DNA from: Nocardioides sp.
GTDB lineage: Bacteria > Actinomycetota > Actinomycetes > Propionibacteriales > Nocardioidaceae
DNA length: 43,493 nucleotides
Assembly (NCBI GenBank): GCA_025924815.1
Contig: JAICHQ010000016.1
Location: forward strand, 1-43,493
Reading direction: 5' to 3'
Shown: piece by piece, positions 6,941 through 14,901 of the stretch
Layout of the letters: every line of letters begins with the position of its first letter
Numbering within the stretch: position 1 is the first letter of the stretch
Translations under genes and position numbers: made by a program
The notes under the pieces: model-generated
Told to the model about the DNA's origin: nothing
Database searches by the model: none
The model's input: only the letters and a program-made list of their open reading frames with translations

Positions 6941-8203
6941 TCATTTGGGGGCCGCCGGCGCTACGCCTCGCATTTGACGACCCAGCTGCTCGGCGATCGC
7001 GATCCGTTGAAGGGTCGTGGGGTGAGACCCGAACCAGAACTGCGACCAGCGCACCGGGGTGTCGCTGAGGGAGTGCAGGTCGAGCTCGCGCTGCATCTCG
7101 ATGAACGCGGTCGGGTCGCGGGTCGCCTCGAGCGAGGCGACGTCGGCGCGGGTCTCGATCAGCCGGGACAGCCCGTTGTTCACCGGGCTCGAGAGCAGGG
7201 TGCCGATCGCGACCAGGGCCAGCGCCAGGGGGACGACGGCGGGGTCCCTGAGGCCACCGGACCAGATCCGGCGCCGGCGTAGGACGGACACGACGAGCCC
7301 GAGCAGGCCGATGCCGAGGGTGGTCCCCAGGGCGGCCAGGATCGAGCCGGTGAGCACGTCGTCGTGGTGGGCGTGCCCGAGCTCGTGGGCGACGATCGCG
7401 AGGATCTGGTCACGCGGCAGGTCGTGGAGCACGTTGTCGTAGAGCACGACCCGGCGGGTGCTGCCGAAGCCGGAGACGTAGGCGTTCAGGGTCGTCGTAC
7501 GCCGCGACGCGTCCGCGACGAGCACGTCGTCGAGGTGCACGTGCTCGACGTCGGCCAGGTGCAGGATCTGGGTGCGCAGCGGCCCGTCGGCCAGTGGCGT
7601 GAAGCTGTTGAACGCGGGCTCGACGAGCACCGGGTAGACGAATGAGCCGACCATAACCAGACAGCCCACGATCGCTCCGGCCACCGCCGGCCAGGCCCGC
7701 GGCCAACGCCTGGCGCAGCCGACCAGCACGAGCACCAGGAGGGCGGCGATCACGATGGACAGGACGAGGCCCTTGAGGAGGTCGACCGTCCACAGACCCC
7801 AGGGCTCGGTGCTCAGCCCGTAGGCCAGCGACCGGTGGTGCCCGATGACGGCGAACGGCAGCGTGACCAGCCGGCCGATGACGGCGAGGCCGGTGACGGC
7901 CAGCAGCACCCGCACCCACCACCAGCCGCGCAGCCGGCCGACCAGCCGGGCCCCCCAGGAGGTGAGGCCGAGGACCAGGGCGACCGCGAGCGAGACCGCG
8001 TACGACGCCCAGCTCAGGTAGCGCGCAGGGTCGGAGTAGGCGTTCGCGCGGGCGATCTGGGCCGGCGTGAACACGTCCGACGCGGCGGCCGCAGGGGGCG
8101 TCCCGCCGGGAACCGGGTGCCACGGGATCCGCCAGGCGGCCACCAGCACGAAGGCGATGGCCGCGACGAGGAACGTGACCAGTGCCCAGCGGCGTTCACC
8201 CAC
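6941..8203 (-). CDS. M48-family membrane metallopeptidase (Ste24/HtpX-like)
   Basis: 420 residues. About five to six membrane segments occupy residues 8-190, the soluble catalytic part follows, and another membrane pair lies at about 285-340. The zinc motif is HELGH at 273-277, with the third ligand Glu350 in IETRADVASLEAT. These are the hallmarks of M48 zinc proteases, which cleave membrane or lipid-linked proteins. The GTG start overlaps the end of the MA-like peptidase gene by 8 bp, placing it third in a three-peptidase operon behind the c-di-AMP-type riboswitch. The substrate is unknown. Confidence 0.93.
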   Translation of the reverse strand: MGERRWALVTFLVAAIAFVLVAAWRIPWHPVPGGTPPAAAASDVFTPAQIARANAYSDPARYLSWASYAVSLAVALVLGLTSWGARLVGRLRGWWWVRVLLAVTGLAVIGRLVTLPFAVIGHHRSLAYGLSTEPWGLWTVDLLKGLVLSIVIAALLVLVLVGCARRWPRAWPAVAGAIVGCLVMVGSFVYPVLVEPAFNSFTPLADGPLRTQILHLADVEHVHLDDVLVADASRRTTTLNAYVSGFGSTRRVVLYDNVLHDLPRDQILAIVAHELGHAHHDDVLTGSILAALGTTLGIGLLGLVVSVLRRRRIWSGGLRDPAVVPLALALVAIGTLLSSPVNNGLSRLIETRADVASLEATRDPTAFIEMQRELDLHSLSDTPVRWSQFWFGSHPTTLQRIAIAEQLGRQMRGVAPAAPK

Positions 8204-9401
8204 GCGGCAAGTGTGCCAGCAGGGTCCGCCACGCCTGCGTGAACGCGGTGGACGTCAGGCCCACGTGACGGCGCAGCTCGGGCCCGAGCGCGCCCCCCTG
8301 GTCCATCGCCCGGTAGAAGGCCACCAGGGCCCCCGTGCCGGCGTCCTGGGCCAGCAGGCGGCACGCCAGCCAGGCGCTCTCGTAGCGCGCCTCGAGATGG
8401 TGCGCCCCGGTCGCGAACTCGGCCGTTCCGGGCAGGTGACGGGGTACGCCGTCGCGGCGGACCAGGGCACTGATCCGGGCAGCCGCCGCGTGCAAGGGGA
8501 TCCGCTGCGCGCTCAGGGCGACGTAGTCGGCGAAGCCCTCGACCAGCCAGATCGGGGCGGCGCTGGTGGCGGCACCGGTGGCGACATGGGTCGCCTCGTG
8601 GGTGATCACGACCTGGGCCCCACGCGGCCGGAGGGGGTCGAAGACGTCGGGGTTCACGAAGACGTGGCTGGGCGACCGGCGGGAGCGTGACCCGTCGACC
8701 GTGGTGGTCACAGCCGCGATCCCGTCGTACTGCCCGGCGTCGGCGCCCAGGGCGGAGTCGAGCGCTCCCTCGGAGCGCGGCACCTCGACGACCAGTCCCC
8801 CGGACCAGCCGGGCAGCACCCGGCGCACCTGCGGCACGGCCCGCTGCGCGAGGGCGGCGAACGCGTCGGCCCGGGCGGCCGAGGCGTCGACCAGCACCAT
8901 GCTCGTCGGCGTACGCCGGACCTGGAGCGGCCCGGAGAGCCACAGGGGCGACCGGCGGTCTCCTCCCCCGATCCCGCTGATGCGCAGGCGGTCGCCGGCG
9001 CGGGCGAAACCGATCCGCACCTCGAGGTGCTCGGGCCGCTGGTCGAACCCGGCGAAGCGCCAGGTGGTGGCAACGTCCGCCGACCACGAGCCGGTAGCCG
9101 TCACGGCCCCGGTCGTGTCGATGTAGCGGAGGGAGAAGTCGGTGACGTGCAGCGCGCGGCCGTTGCGGACCACGCCGCGTAGCACGGCGCGCGCCGATAA
9201 ATCGGCCCCCAGCCGGGCGCCGGCGGCCGCGTCATGGCGGCGTACGGCGGCCTGGAGGTCACCGAGCAGGCTCGTGGCCGCGGACGGGTCCGCCCGTGGG
9301 CCCGAAGGGCGGTCGAGCGGCGCGTGGTAGGTCGAGTCGTGCCGGGTCAGCCAGACGACGACACCGATGGCGACGGCCAGGAACAACGAAAGGCCGACCA
9401 C
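8196..9401 (-). CDS. Membrane-anchored gluzincin peptidase (Peptidase MA-like)
   Basis: About 401 residues. One N-terminal membrane anchor (residues 2-18) is followed by an extracytoplasmic domain with HEATH at 268-272 and the downstream Glu288 in WLVEGFADY, the HExxH...E arrangement of gluzincin zinc peptidases. The GTG at 9401 lacks a strong ribosome binding site. The frame stays open upstream through an Arg-rich stretch without a standard start, so the true N-terminus may be slightly longer. The gene lies between the NlpC/P60 gene (46 nt upstream) and the M48 gene (overlap). The substrate is unknown; the location suggests a cell-envelope role. Confidence 0.85.
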   Translation of the reverse strand: MVGLSLFLAVAIGVVVWLTRHDSTYHAPLDRPSGPRADPSAATSLLGDLQAAVRRHDAAAGARLGADLSARAVLRGVVRNGRALHVTDFSLRYIDTTGAVTATGSWSADVATTWRFAGFDQRPEHLEVRIGFARAGDRLRISGIGGGDRRSPLWLSGPLQVRRTPTSMVLVDASAARADAFAALAQRAVPQVRRVLPGWSGGLVVEVPRSEGALDSALGADAGQYDGIAAVTTTVDGSRSRRSPSHVFVNPDVFDPLRPRGAQVVITHEATHVATGAATSAAPIWLVEGFADYVALSAQRIPLHAAAARISALVRRDGVPRHLPGTAEFATGAHHLEARYESAWLACRLLAQDAGTGALVAFYRAMDQGGALGPELRRHVGLTSTAFTQAWRTLLAHLPRG

Positions 9402-9447
9402 CCACCACCGTGGACGGTCGGCCCTTCGACGCGCGCGGGGCGCCGGG

Positions 9448-10452
9448 TCAGCCAGGGCGGACGGCGCCGACGAACGGCATGGAGTACAGGCCGGTCACCC
9501 GGATCCCCGCCGAGGGGTTCTCGGCGTTGACGATCATGCCGTTGCCGATGTACATGCCGACGTGGCTGATGGGCGAGTAGTAGAAGACCAGGTCACCGGG
9601 CTGGAGCTGGCTGGCCGAGATGTGGGTCCCCGAGCCGTACTGCGCGCTCGAGGAGTGGGGCAGGCCGACGCCGGCGGCGCCCCAGGCGGCCATGGTCAGA
9701 CCGGAGCAGTCGTAGGCGCCGGGGCCGGCCGCGCCGTACACGTACGGCTTGCCGATCTGGGCCATCGCGAAGTGCACCGCGGCGGCGGCCCGGCCGGAGA
9801 CCGGGATGTCGCTGGACGGGATGCGCGTGCTGTCGCGCGAGGCGGCGAGCATCCGCTCGCGGGCCGCGTCCTGCATCTTGCCGAGGAGGTTCTTGGCGTC
9901 GGCGAGGTTCTTGGCGATGGTCGCCTTGTCCTCGGCCGCCTGCTGCTCGAGCTCGGCGACCTTGTCCAACTGGCCCTGGGTGGCCTGCTGCCGGATGCTG
10001 AGCGCCTTGGCCTCGGTCAGGTACGACGAGTACTGCCCGGCCTGCATCGAGTTGAAGGCCGACATCGTGGTCAGCTGGGAGACGAAGGCGCTCGGGTCGC
10101 TGGACACCACGGCCTGGCCGACGGCGGACAGGGAGTCGCCCTCGTACTGCCGCACGATCGAGTCGGCGACGATCCGCCGGGCCTTCTCGGTCTGCTTCTG
10201 CTGGCGCGCCTGGTCGGCGCGCAGCGCCGCGACGTCACCGCGCATCTGGTCGAGCTGGACGCGGACCGTGTTGTAGCGCTCCGACGCCTGTTCGGCGGCG
10301 TGGTAGAGGCGGTCCACGCGGTGCTGGACGTCCTGGATGCTGGGCTTCGCCTGGGCCGTCCCGCTGGGAATGGTCGCGACCCCGACGAGGGCGGCGGCTG
10401 CGGTGGCCGAAGTGGCGATGAACGTGACGAGGCTTTTCCGGCCGTTGAGCAC
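9448..10452 (-). CDS. Secreted NlpC/P60 peptidoglycan endopeptidase (RipA-like)
   Basis: 334 residues from a GTG. There is a Sec signal peptide (residues 1-35, ending SGTAQA) and a long coiled-coil region (about 38-200) rich in Gln, Glu and Ala. The C-terminal NlpC/P60 domain has Cys249 in YDCSGL, His297 in SHVGMYIG and Asn309 as the probable third catalytic residue. Such enzymes cut peptide stems of peptidoglycan, as in RipA and the Streptomyces homologues. The upstream leader matches the ydaO riboswitch, which is known to control cell-wall hydrolase genes in actinobacteria. It is the first gene of a three-peptidase operon. Confidence 0.94.
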   Translation of the reverse strand: MLNGRKSLVTFIATSATAAAALVGVATIPSGTAQAKPSIQDVQHRVDRLYHAAEQASERYNTVRVQLDQMRGDVAALRADQARQQKQTEKARRIVADSIVRQYEGDSLSAVGQAVVSSDPSAFVSQLTTMSAFNSMQAGQYSSYLTEAKALSIRQQATQGQLDKVAELEQQAAEDKATIAKNLADAKNLLGKMQDAARERMLAASRDSTRIPSSDIPVSGRAAAAVHFAMAQIGKPYVYGAAGPGAYDCSGLTMAAWGAAGVGLPHSSSAQYGSGTHISASQLQPGDLVFYYSPISHVGMYIGNGMIVNAENPSAGIRVTGLYSMPFVGAVRPG

Positions 10453-10477
10453 GAGCGGAAGGACTCCCTTGCTGTCG

Positions 10478-10625
10478 TACGCCTACCAGGTGAGCTGACG
10501 GGTTCGGGCACGACTTGGCCTTACACCGCCTCCACGTCCGCGCACTCTCGTGCGTGGCCGCCTTGACGGCGATTCACCCCAGGTGGGTTGGTTCCCCGGC
10601 TCTTGGACACAACCCCGAGCGGTCG
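10478..10625 (-). ncRNA. ydaO/yuaA-type riboswitch (c-di-AMP)
   Basis: On the minus strand the leader of the NlpC/P60 gene contains the two conserved blocks of the ydaO family in the right order: GAGCCGGGGAACC followed by GGGGTGAATC, and, near the 3' end, CCCGAACCCGTCAGC then CACCTGGTAGGCG. These match the motif known upstream of Streptomyces rpfA and other hydrolase genes. The aptamer ends about 25 nt before the GTG start, with AAGGGAG in between. In actinobacteria the ligand c-di-AMP generally turns expression off. Boundaries are approximate because they were judged by eye. Confidence 0.88.
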
Positions 10626-10870
10626 TGGCTTCGACTCGGCGCGACACCCGCATGGACACCGGACTGGTCCATCGGCACGGGCATCTGAGCGGTCACACTA
10701 ACCACACCTCGGGGGGACTGCAAAACTTTCAACCAGGCTGTCGTGACATTTCTGTGACCTGCCGCGTCCCACTGTCACACAGGCCACACCAGCCTCACCA
10801 ACCACGCCCTGTCCACAGGGCGTCCGGCTCGTAGCCCTCGTCGGTCGAGCCTGTGGAGACCCACGAGGCC
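10626..10870. promoter_or_regulatory. Promoter region upstream of the riboswitch
   Basis: No gene is evident. The region is less GC-rich than the surrounding genes and should carry the promoter of the minus-strand riboswitch-peptidase operon. TGTGAC (10754-10759) and GTCACA (10775-10780) face each other as an inverted pair about 15 bp apart. Their spacing does not fit a Crp-type operator. Confidence 0.35.
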
Positions 10871-11077
10871 TCACGCCGACTCGATCACGGGCGGATCAAC
10901 GGGCGTGACCAGCCGCAGCGGCGGCACCAGACCACCCGCAGCGAGCAGGTCGAGGGCCCGGCACTCGTCGTCGCCCAGGGTCAGCTCGGGCGGCGGCCCG
11001 AGCAGCACGGTCACCACGCAGTCGTGGCAGGCCGGCCCGCGCACCAGGCAGGTGTCGCAGTCGATTCTCGTCGTCAT
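10871..11077 (-). CDS. Small Cys-rich conserved-type protein, function unknown
   Basis: 68 residues from the ATG at 11077; an alternative in-frame GTG at 11107 would add ten residues. The N-terminus shows C-x2-C...C-x2-C spacing (IDCDTCLVRGPACHDCVV), which could bind a metal, followed by a hydrophobic and acidic tail. It is divergent from the DEDDh-UvrC-like gene, with about 100 bp between the starts. I recognise the type as a small protein often seen in actinobacteria but know no function. The absence of a clear ribosome binding site at either start makes the N-terminus uncertain. Confidence 0.6.
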   Translation of the reverse strand: MTTRIDCDTCLVRGPACHDCVVTVLLGPPPELTLGDDECRALDLLAAGGLVPPLRLVTPVDPPVIESA

Positions 11078-11178
11078 GTCGATGACCGTCCCAGACGCCA
11101 CCGACACCCGGCAGGGCGAGCGCGTCGTACGGCGTGTCCCACGGGGCGATGTCGGTGCGCCGTCCTAGCGTCCGAACC

Positions 11179-12987
11179 ATGACCGCCGTCCCGCTCCGCC
11201 TCCCATCGGGCGTGGACGGCCCGCGCCCGAACGCGCGGTGGGAGGCCCAGCGCAGCTTCGACGAGCTCGGCCGTCCGCTGCACGACCTCACGTTCTGCGT
11301 TGTCGACCTCGAGACCACCGGCGGCTCCGCCCAGGGCGGTTCGATGATCACCGAGATCGGGGCGGTCAAGGTCCGCGGCGGCGAGGTGCTCGGCGAGTTC
11401 CAGACGCTGGTCAACCCCCACACCCAGATCCCGCCGTTCATCGCGGTGCTGACCGGGATCACCAACTCGATGGTCAGCGAAGCCCCTCCGATCGAGTCGG
11501 TGCTCCCGACCTTCCTCGAGTTCGCCGCCGGCTCGGTGCTGGTCGCCCACAACGCACCCTTCGACGTCGGCTTCCTGCAGTGGTTCGCCCGCCGCCAGGG
11601 CATCCCGTGGCCGGCCTTCGAGGTGCTCGACACCGCGAAGATCGCGCGACGCGTGATCACCCGCGACGACGCGCCCAACTGCAAGCTCTCGTCGCTGGCG
11701 CGGGTCTTCCACGCGTCGACCACCCCCAACCACCGGGCACTGGCCGACGCCCGGGCCACCGTCGACGTGCTCCATGGGCTCATGGAGCGGCTCGGCGGCC
11801 TCGGTGTCCACACCCTCGAGGAGCTGTCGACGTTCAGCGCGAAGGTCTCGACCGCCCAGCGCCGCAAGCGCCACCTCGCCGAGGGCCTCCCCCACGCACC
11901 AGGTGTCTACCTGTTCCGGGACGCGCAGTCCCGGGTCCTGTACGTCGGCACGTCGCGCGACCTGCGCACGCGCGTCCGCTCCTACTTCACCGCCTCCGAG
12001 ACCCGCTCGCGGATCGGCGAGATGGTGGCGATCGCGGAGTCCGTGGCCGGCATCGAGTGCGCCACCCCCCTGGAGGCCGAGGTCCGCGAGCTCCGGCTGA
12101 TCGCCGAGCACAAGCCGAAATACAACCGCAGGTCGCGCTTCCCCGAGAAGGTCCACTACCTCAAGCTGACCCGGGAGCCGTGGCCGCGGCTGTCGCTCGT
12201 GCGTCAGGTGACCGACGACGGCGCCGACTACGTCGGCCCCTTCGGCAGCCGGAAGACAGCCGAGAAGTGCCTGGCCGCGCTGCACGAGACGTTTCCGCTG
12301 CGCCAGTGCTCCCAGCGCATCGCACGTCATCCTTCGGGGTCGCCCTGCGTGCTGGCCGAGATGGGGCGCTGCCTCTCTCCCTGCGACGGGAGCGTCGACG
12401 AGACGACGTACGCCGCGGTCGTGCGCCAGCTGCGCGACAACCTCCTGCGTCGGCCCGACGACGTGGTCGAGCTGATCACCCGACGGATGGCCGCGCTCGC
12501 CGAAGGTGAGCGCTTCGAGGAGGCCGGCGCCCACCGCGACCGGCTCGCCGCGTTCGTCCGCGCGGCCTCGCGCACCCAGCGACTGACCGCACTCACCCGC
12601 CTCCCCCAGCTCGTCGGCGGCCGACGCGAGGACGACGGTCGGTGGGCCGTGCACGTCATCCGGCACGGACGACTGGCGGCGGCTGGGGTGATCCCACCGG
12701 GAGGTGACGCCCATCAGTACGTCGCGGAGCTGGTCGCCAGCGGCGAGAGCGTGCGTGGAGGGCCAGGGCCGGCGCCGTCCGCGACCGCCGAGGAGACCGA
12801 GAAGATCCTGCGCTGGCTCGAGGCCCCGGGCCTCCGGCTGATCGAGGTCGACGGCGAGTGGACCTGCCCCGTCGGCGGCGCCACCCGCCACCTCGCGCTC
12901 CACGACGCCGCCAACCGGTCGCGGCTCGCCCTGGTGCCCTTCGACGAGCGCCGCGACCTGCCGGTGGCCGCCCGGCCCACGCGATAG
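11179..12987 (+). CDS. DEDDh 3'-5' exonuclease fused to a GIY-YIG, UvrC-like nuclease
   Basis: 602 residues. The N-terminal exonuclease domain (about 37-205) has ExoI FVVDLETTG-type Asp43/Glu45, ExoII AHNAPFDVGFL and ExoIII HRALADARAT, as in DnaQ-like proofreading nucleases. The second half begins with a GIY-YIG domain (PGVYLFRD...LYVGTS) and continues with UvrC-like segments (YVGPFGSRKTAEK, a Cys cluster near SPCVLAEMGRCLSPC, and the UvrB-binding-like FEEAGAHRDRLAAF). It lacks the UvrC C-terminal RNase H and HhH domains. Mycobacterial Rv2191 has the same architecture. A role in DNA repair is likely; substrate choice is not known. The ATG at 11179 is chosen from the start of the homologous region. 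Confidence 0.92.
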   Translation: MTAVPLRLPSGVDGPRPNARWEAQRSFDELGRPLHDLTFCVVDLETTGGSAQGGSMITEIGAVKVRGGEVLGEFQTLVNPHTQIPPFIAVLTGITNSMVSEAPPIESVLPTFLEFAAGSVLVAHNAPFDVGFLQWFARRQGIPWPAFEVLDTAKIARRVITRDDAPNCKLSSLARVFHASTTPNHRALADARATVDVLHGLMERLGGLGVHTLEELSTFSAKVSTAQRRKRHLAEGLPHAPGVYLFRDAQSRVLYVGTSRDLRTRVRSYFTASETRSRIGEMVAIAESVAGIECATPLEAEVRELRLIAEHKPKYNRRSRFPEKVHYLKLTREPWPRLSLVRQVTDDGADYVGPFGSRKTAEKCLAALHETFPLRQCSQRIARHPSGSPCVLAEMGRCLSPCDGSVDETTYAAVVRQLRDNLLRRPDDVVELITRRMAALAEGERFEEAGAHRDRLAAFVRAASRTQRLTALTRLPQLVGGRREDDGRWAVHVIRHGRLAAAGVIPPGGDAHQYVAELVASGESVRGGPGPAPSATAEETEKILRWLEAPGLRLIEVDGEWTCPVGGATRHLALHDAANRSRLALVPFDERRDLPVAARPTR

Positions 12988-12994
12988 CGACCAC

Positions 12995-13007
12995 TAGAGT
13001 CACGTCC
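12995..13007 (+). promoter_or_regulatory. -10 element of a probable leaderless promoter for the Lrp-like gene
   Basis: TAGAGT at 12995-13000 ends 7 nt before the ATG at 13008, the spacing expected if transcription starts at the start codon. No ribosome binding site is present, in line with leaderless translation, which is frequent in actinobacteria. Confidence 0.6.
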
Positions 13008-13286
13008 ATGATCACCGCCATCGTCTTCGTGAAGGCCGACGTCGCGCAGATCCCCGAGGTTGCGGAGGCGATCGCTGCCCTCGACGGCGTCAGCGAGGTC
13101 TACTCCGTGACCGGACAGATCGACCTGATCGCGTTGGTGCGCGTACGGAACCATGACGACGTCGCCAGTGTCGTGGCCGATCGGCTGAACAAGGTCGCCG
13201 GCGTGACGTCGACCGAGACCCACATCGCGTTCCGGGCGTACTCGAAGCACGACCTCGAGTCTGCCTTTGCAGTCGGCGCCGAATGA
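13008..13286 (+). CDS. Stand-alone Lrp/AsnC ligand-binding (RAM) domain protein
   Basis: 92 residues with no DNA-binding HTH; the whole protein is the RAM fold (ITAIVFVKADV..., VSEVYSVTGQIDLIALVRV..., THIAFRAYSKHDLE). Such single-domain proteins bind small effectors, often amino acids, and assemble as oligomers; they may modulate full-length Lrp proteins. The ATG at 13008 immediately follows a -10-like TAGAGT, so the mRNA is probably leaderless. The gene sits 20 nt after the DEDDh-UvrC-like gene. The effector cannot be told from the sequence. Confidence 0.88.
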   Translation: MITAIVFVKADVAQIPEVAEAIAALDGVSEVYSVTGQIDLIALVRVRNHDDVASVVADRLNKVAGVTSTETHIAFRAYSKHDLESAFAVGAE

Positions 13287-13383
13287 TGCCCTGACCGTTC
13301 GGATAGAGTTGCCGTGTTTGCCCGCGCCCAGCGCTGCGGCTCCTTTACCTTGGATGGGTCGCCACACCTGTCGGAGGGTTCTC

Positions 13384-14901
13384 GTGTCTCTCGATCGACG
13401 CGTTAGTCTTCGAGATCCACGTGACCCCTCAGCGGCTCGCGTCTCGAGCGACGCGAGTCCTGTCGGCGATTCTGGTGGCACTGAAAGCGAGTGCTTCCCG
13501 TACTGGCGCGAGCTCGTGGGGGGTGGCATCTACGTCGCCCTACTCCTCGTCATGGTGCGTTTCGCCGCGACGCCGCTAGCCAACCCCGACACGTACTTCC
13601 ATCTGAGGTTCGGTTCGGAGTTCCTCGATGGATGGCCGCTGCGGCACCCCGGTTCGGTCAGCAGCTTCGCGACCGCTCCGTGGGTCCCGACGCAATGGCT
13701 TCCTGAGATCGCGATGGCGAAGACGGAGCAGTGGTTCGGGCTGGCCGGGGTGGCCTGGCTGCTCGGACTCGTGCTGGTGGCACTGCTCGCCAGCCTCTAC
13801 CTCACGTCCAGGCGCTGGATCGGCCCTCTCGGTGCATCCGCCCTGACTGGGGCGGCGACGTTCGTCTTGGCACCGAACCTGTCCATGCGCCCTCAGTTGC
13901 TGAGCTTTCTTCTAGTCGCGCTCACGGTCGCTGCATGGCTCAGGACCCGGGAGGATCAGCGCATCCGATGGTGGCTCGTTCCGATGACCTGGACTTGGGC
14001 GATGGTGCATGGCATGTGGCCCATCGGGATCGGCATCGGGCTTGTAGCCGTGACCGGCCTCAGCCTCGACCGTGCCCTCCCTCGCCGTGTCCTCACCCGA
14101 GCAGCACTGGTCCCAGTCCTCTCGGCCATCGCCGCAGCAGTCACGCCGATCGGACCCGCCCTCTACGTCGCGGTGCTCGGCGTCGGTTCGCGCAAGCAGT
14201 ACTTCTCCGAGTGGGACTCACCCGACTTCACTAACCCCGCTTGCGTGGTGCTCGGCCTTCTGCTGGCCGTCGGGCTGGTGCTGATGGTCAAGGGGACCGA
14301 TCGCAGCTATCTCGATCTCGGCCTGCTGCTGACCGCCGCCTACTGCGCGGTCTGGTCCTGGCGGACGGTCCCGGTGGCCGCGATGGTGCTGGTGCCTCTG
14401 GTCGCTTGCCAGATCCACACCGGGCGCATCCGACCCGCCGTGCCTCACCGAGGGGAGCGGCTCCTAGTGGGAGCGGCGAGCGTCGTAGCGCTCGGCGTCC
14501 TCGGCGTACTCGTCCCTAGCACGGCCGATGAGCCACCGGCGCAGCCGTCCTGGGTCGACCCCGCCCTGTCCTCACTGCCGGCGGGCACCAAGGTGCTCGA
14601 CTCTTGGGACTACGGCGGTTACCTGATGTGGCGCTACCCCCAATTGGATCTGCTCATGCACGGTTACGGCGACACATTCACGGTGGGGGAGCTCCAGCGC
14701 AACTCTGACATCCTCGCTCTCGCCGATGGCTGGGATGCCAAGTTGCGCGGGACCGGCTGCACGATCGCAATCCTCCGGCCGACGAGCGCACTCGCCTATG
14801 CGTTGATCAAAGAGAAGCACTGGACCGTGCTTCACCGCTCGGCCACTGTCGCCGAATTGCGTGCTCCGGTCGGCTGGATCCCCACTGGCGCAGGGGCATG
14901 A
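13384..14901 (+). CDS. Polytopic membrane protein, GT-C glycosyltransferase-like
   Basis: 505 residues from GTG 13384, which has GGAGGG 5 nt upstream; a longer in-frame start exists but lacks a ribosome binding site. Ten or so membrane helices cover residues 30-400. The first external loop holds ANPDTYFHLRFG and WVPTQWLPEI, the acidic-aromatic pattern typical of GT-C-fold transferases, and a soluble C-terminal part follows (LDSWDYGGYLMWRYPQLDLLMHG). A role in transferring sugar from a lipid donor outside the membrane is inferred. It overlaps the next gene by ATGA and begins the glycan-type operon. Confidence 0.7.
   Translation: MSLDRRVSLRDPRDPSAARVSSDASPVGDSGGTESECFPYWRELVGGGIYVALLLVMVRFAATPLANPDTYFHLRFGSEFLDGWPLRHPGSVSSFATAPWVPTQWLPEIAMAKTEQWFGLAGVAWLLGLVLVALLASLYLTSRRWIGPLGASALTGAATFVLAPNLSMRPQLLSFLLVALTVAAWLRTREDQRIRWWLVPMTWTWAMVHGMWPIGIGIGLVAVTGLSLDRALPRRVLTRAALVPVLSAIAAAVTPIGPALYVAVLGVGSRKQYFSEWDSPDFTNPACVVLGLLLAVGLVLMVKGTDRSYLDLGLLLTAAYCAVWSWRTVPVAAMVLVPLVACQIHTGRIRPAVPHRGERLLVGAASVVALGVLGVLVPSTADEPPAQPSWVDPALSSLPAGTKVLDSWDYGGYLMWRYPQLDLLMHGYGDTFTVGELQRNSDILALADGWDAKLRGTGCTIAILRPTSALAYALIKEKHWTVLHRSATVAELRAPVGWIPTGAGA

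Noticed and set aside
10738..10780. TGTGAC and GTCACA inverted pair upstream of the riboswitch as a canonical Crp site
   Set aside because: The half-sites are separated by about 15 bp, not the 6 bp needed for a Crp dimer.
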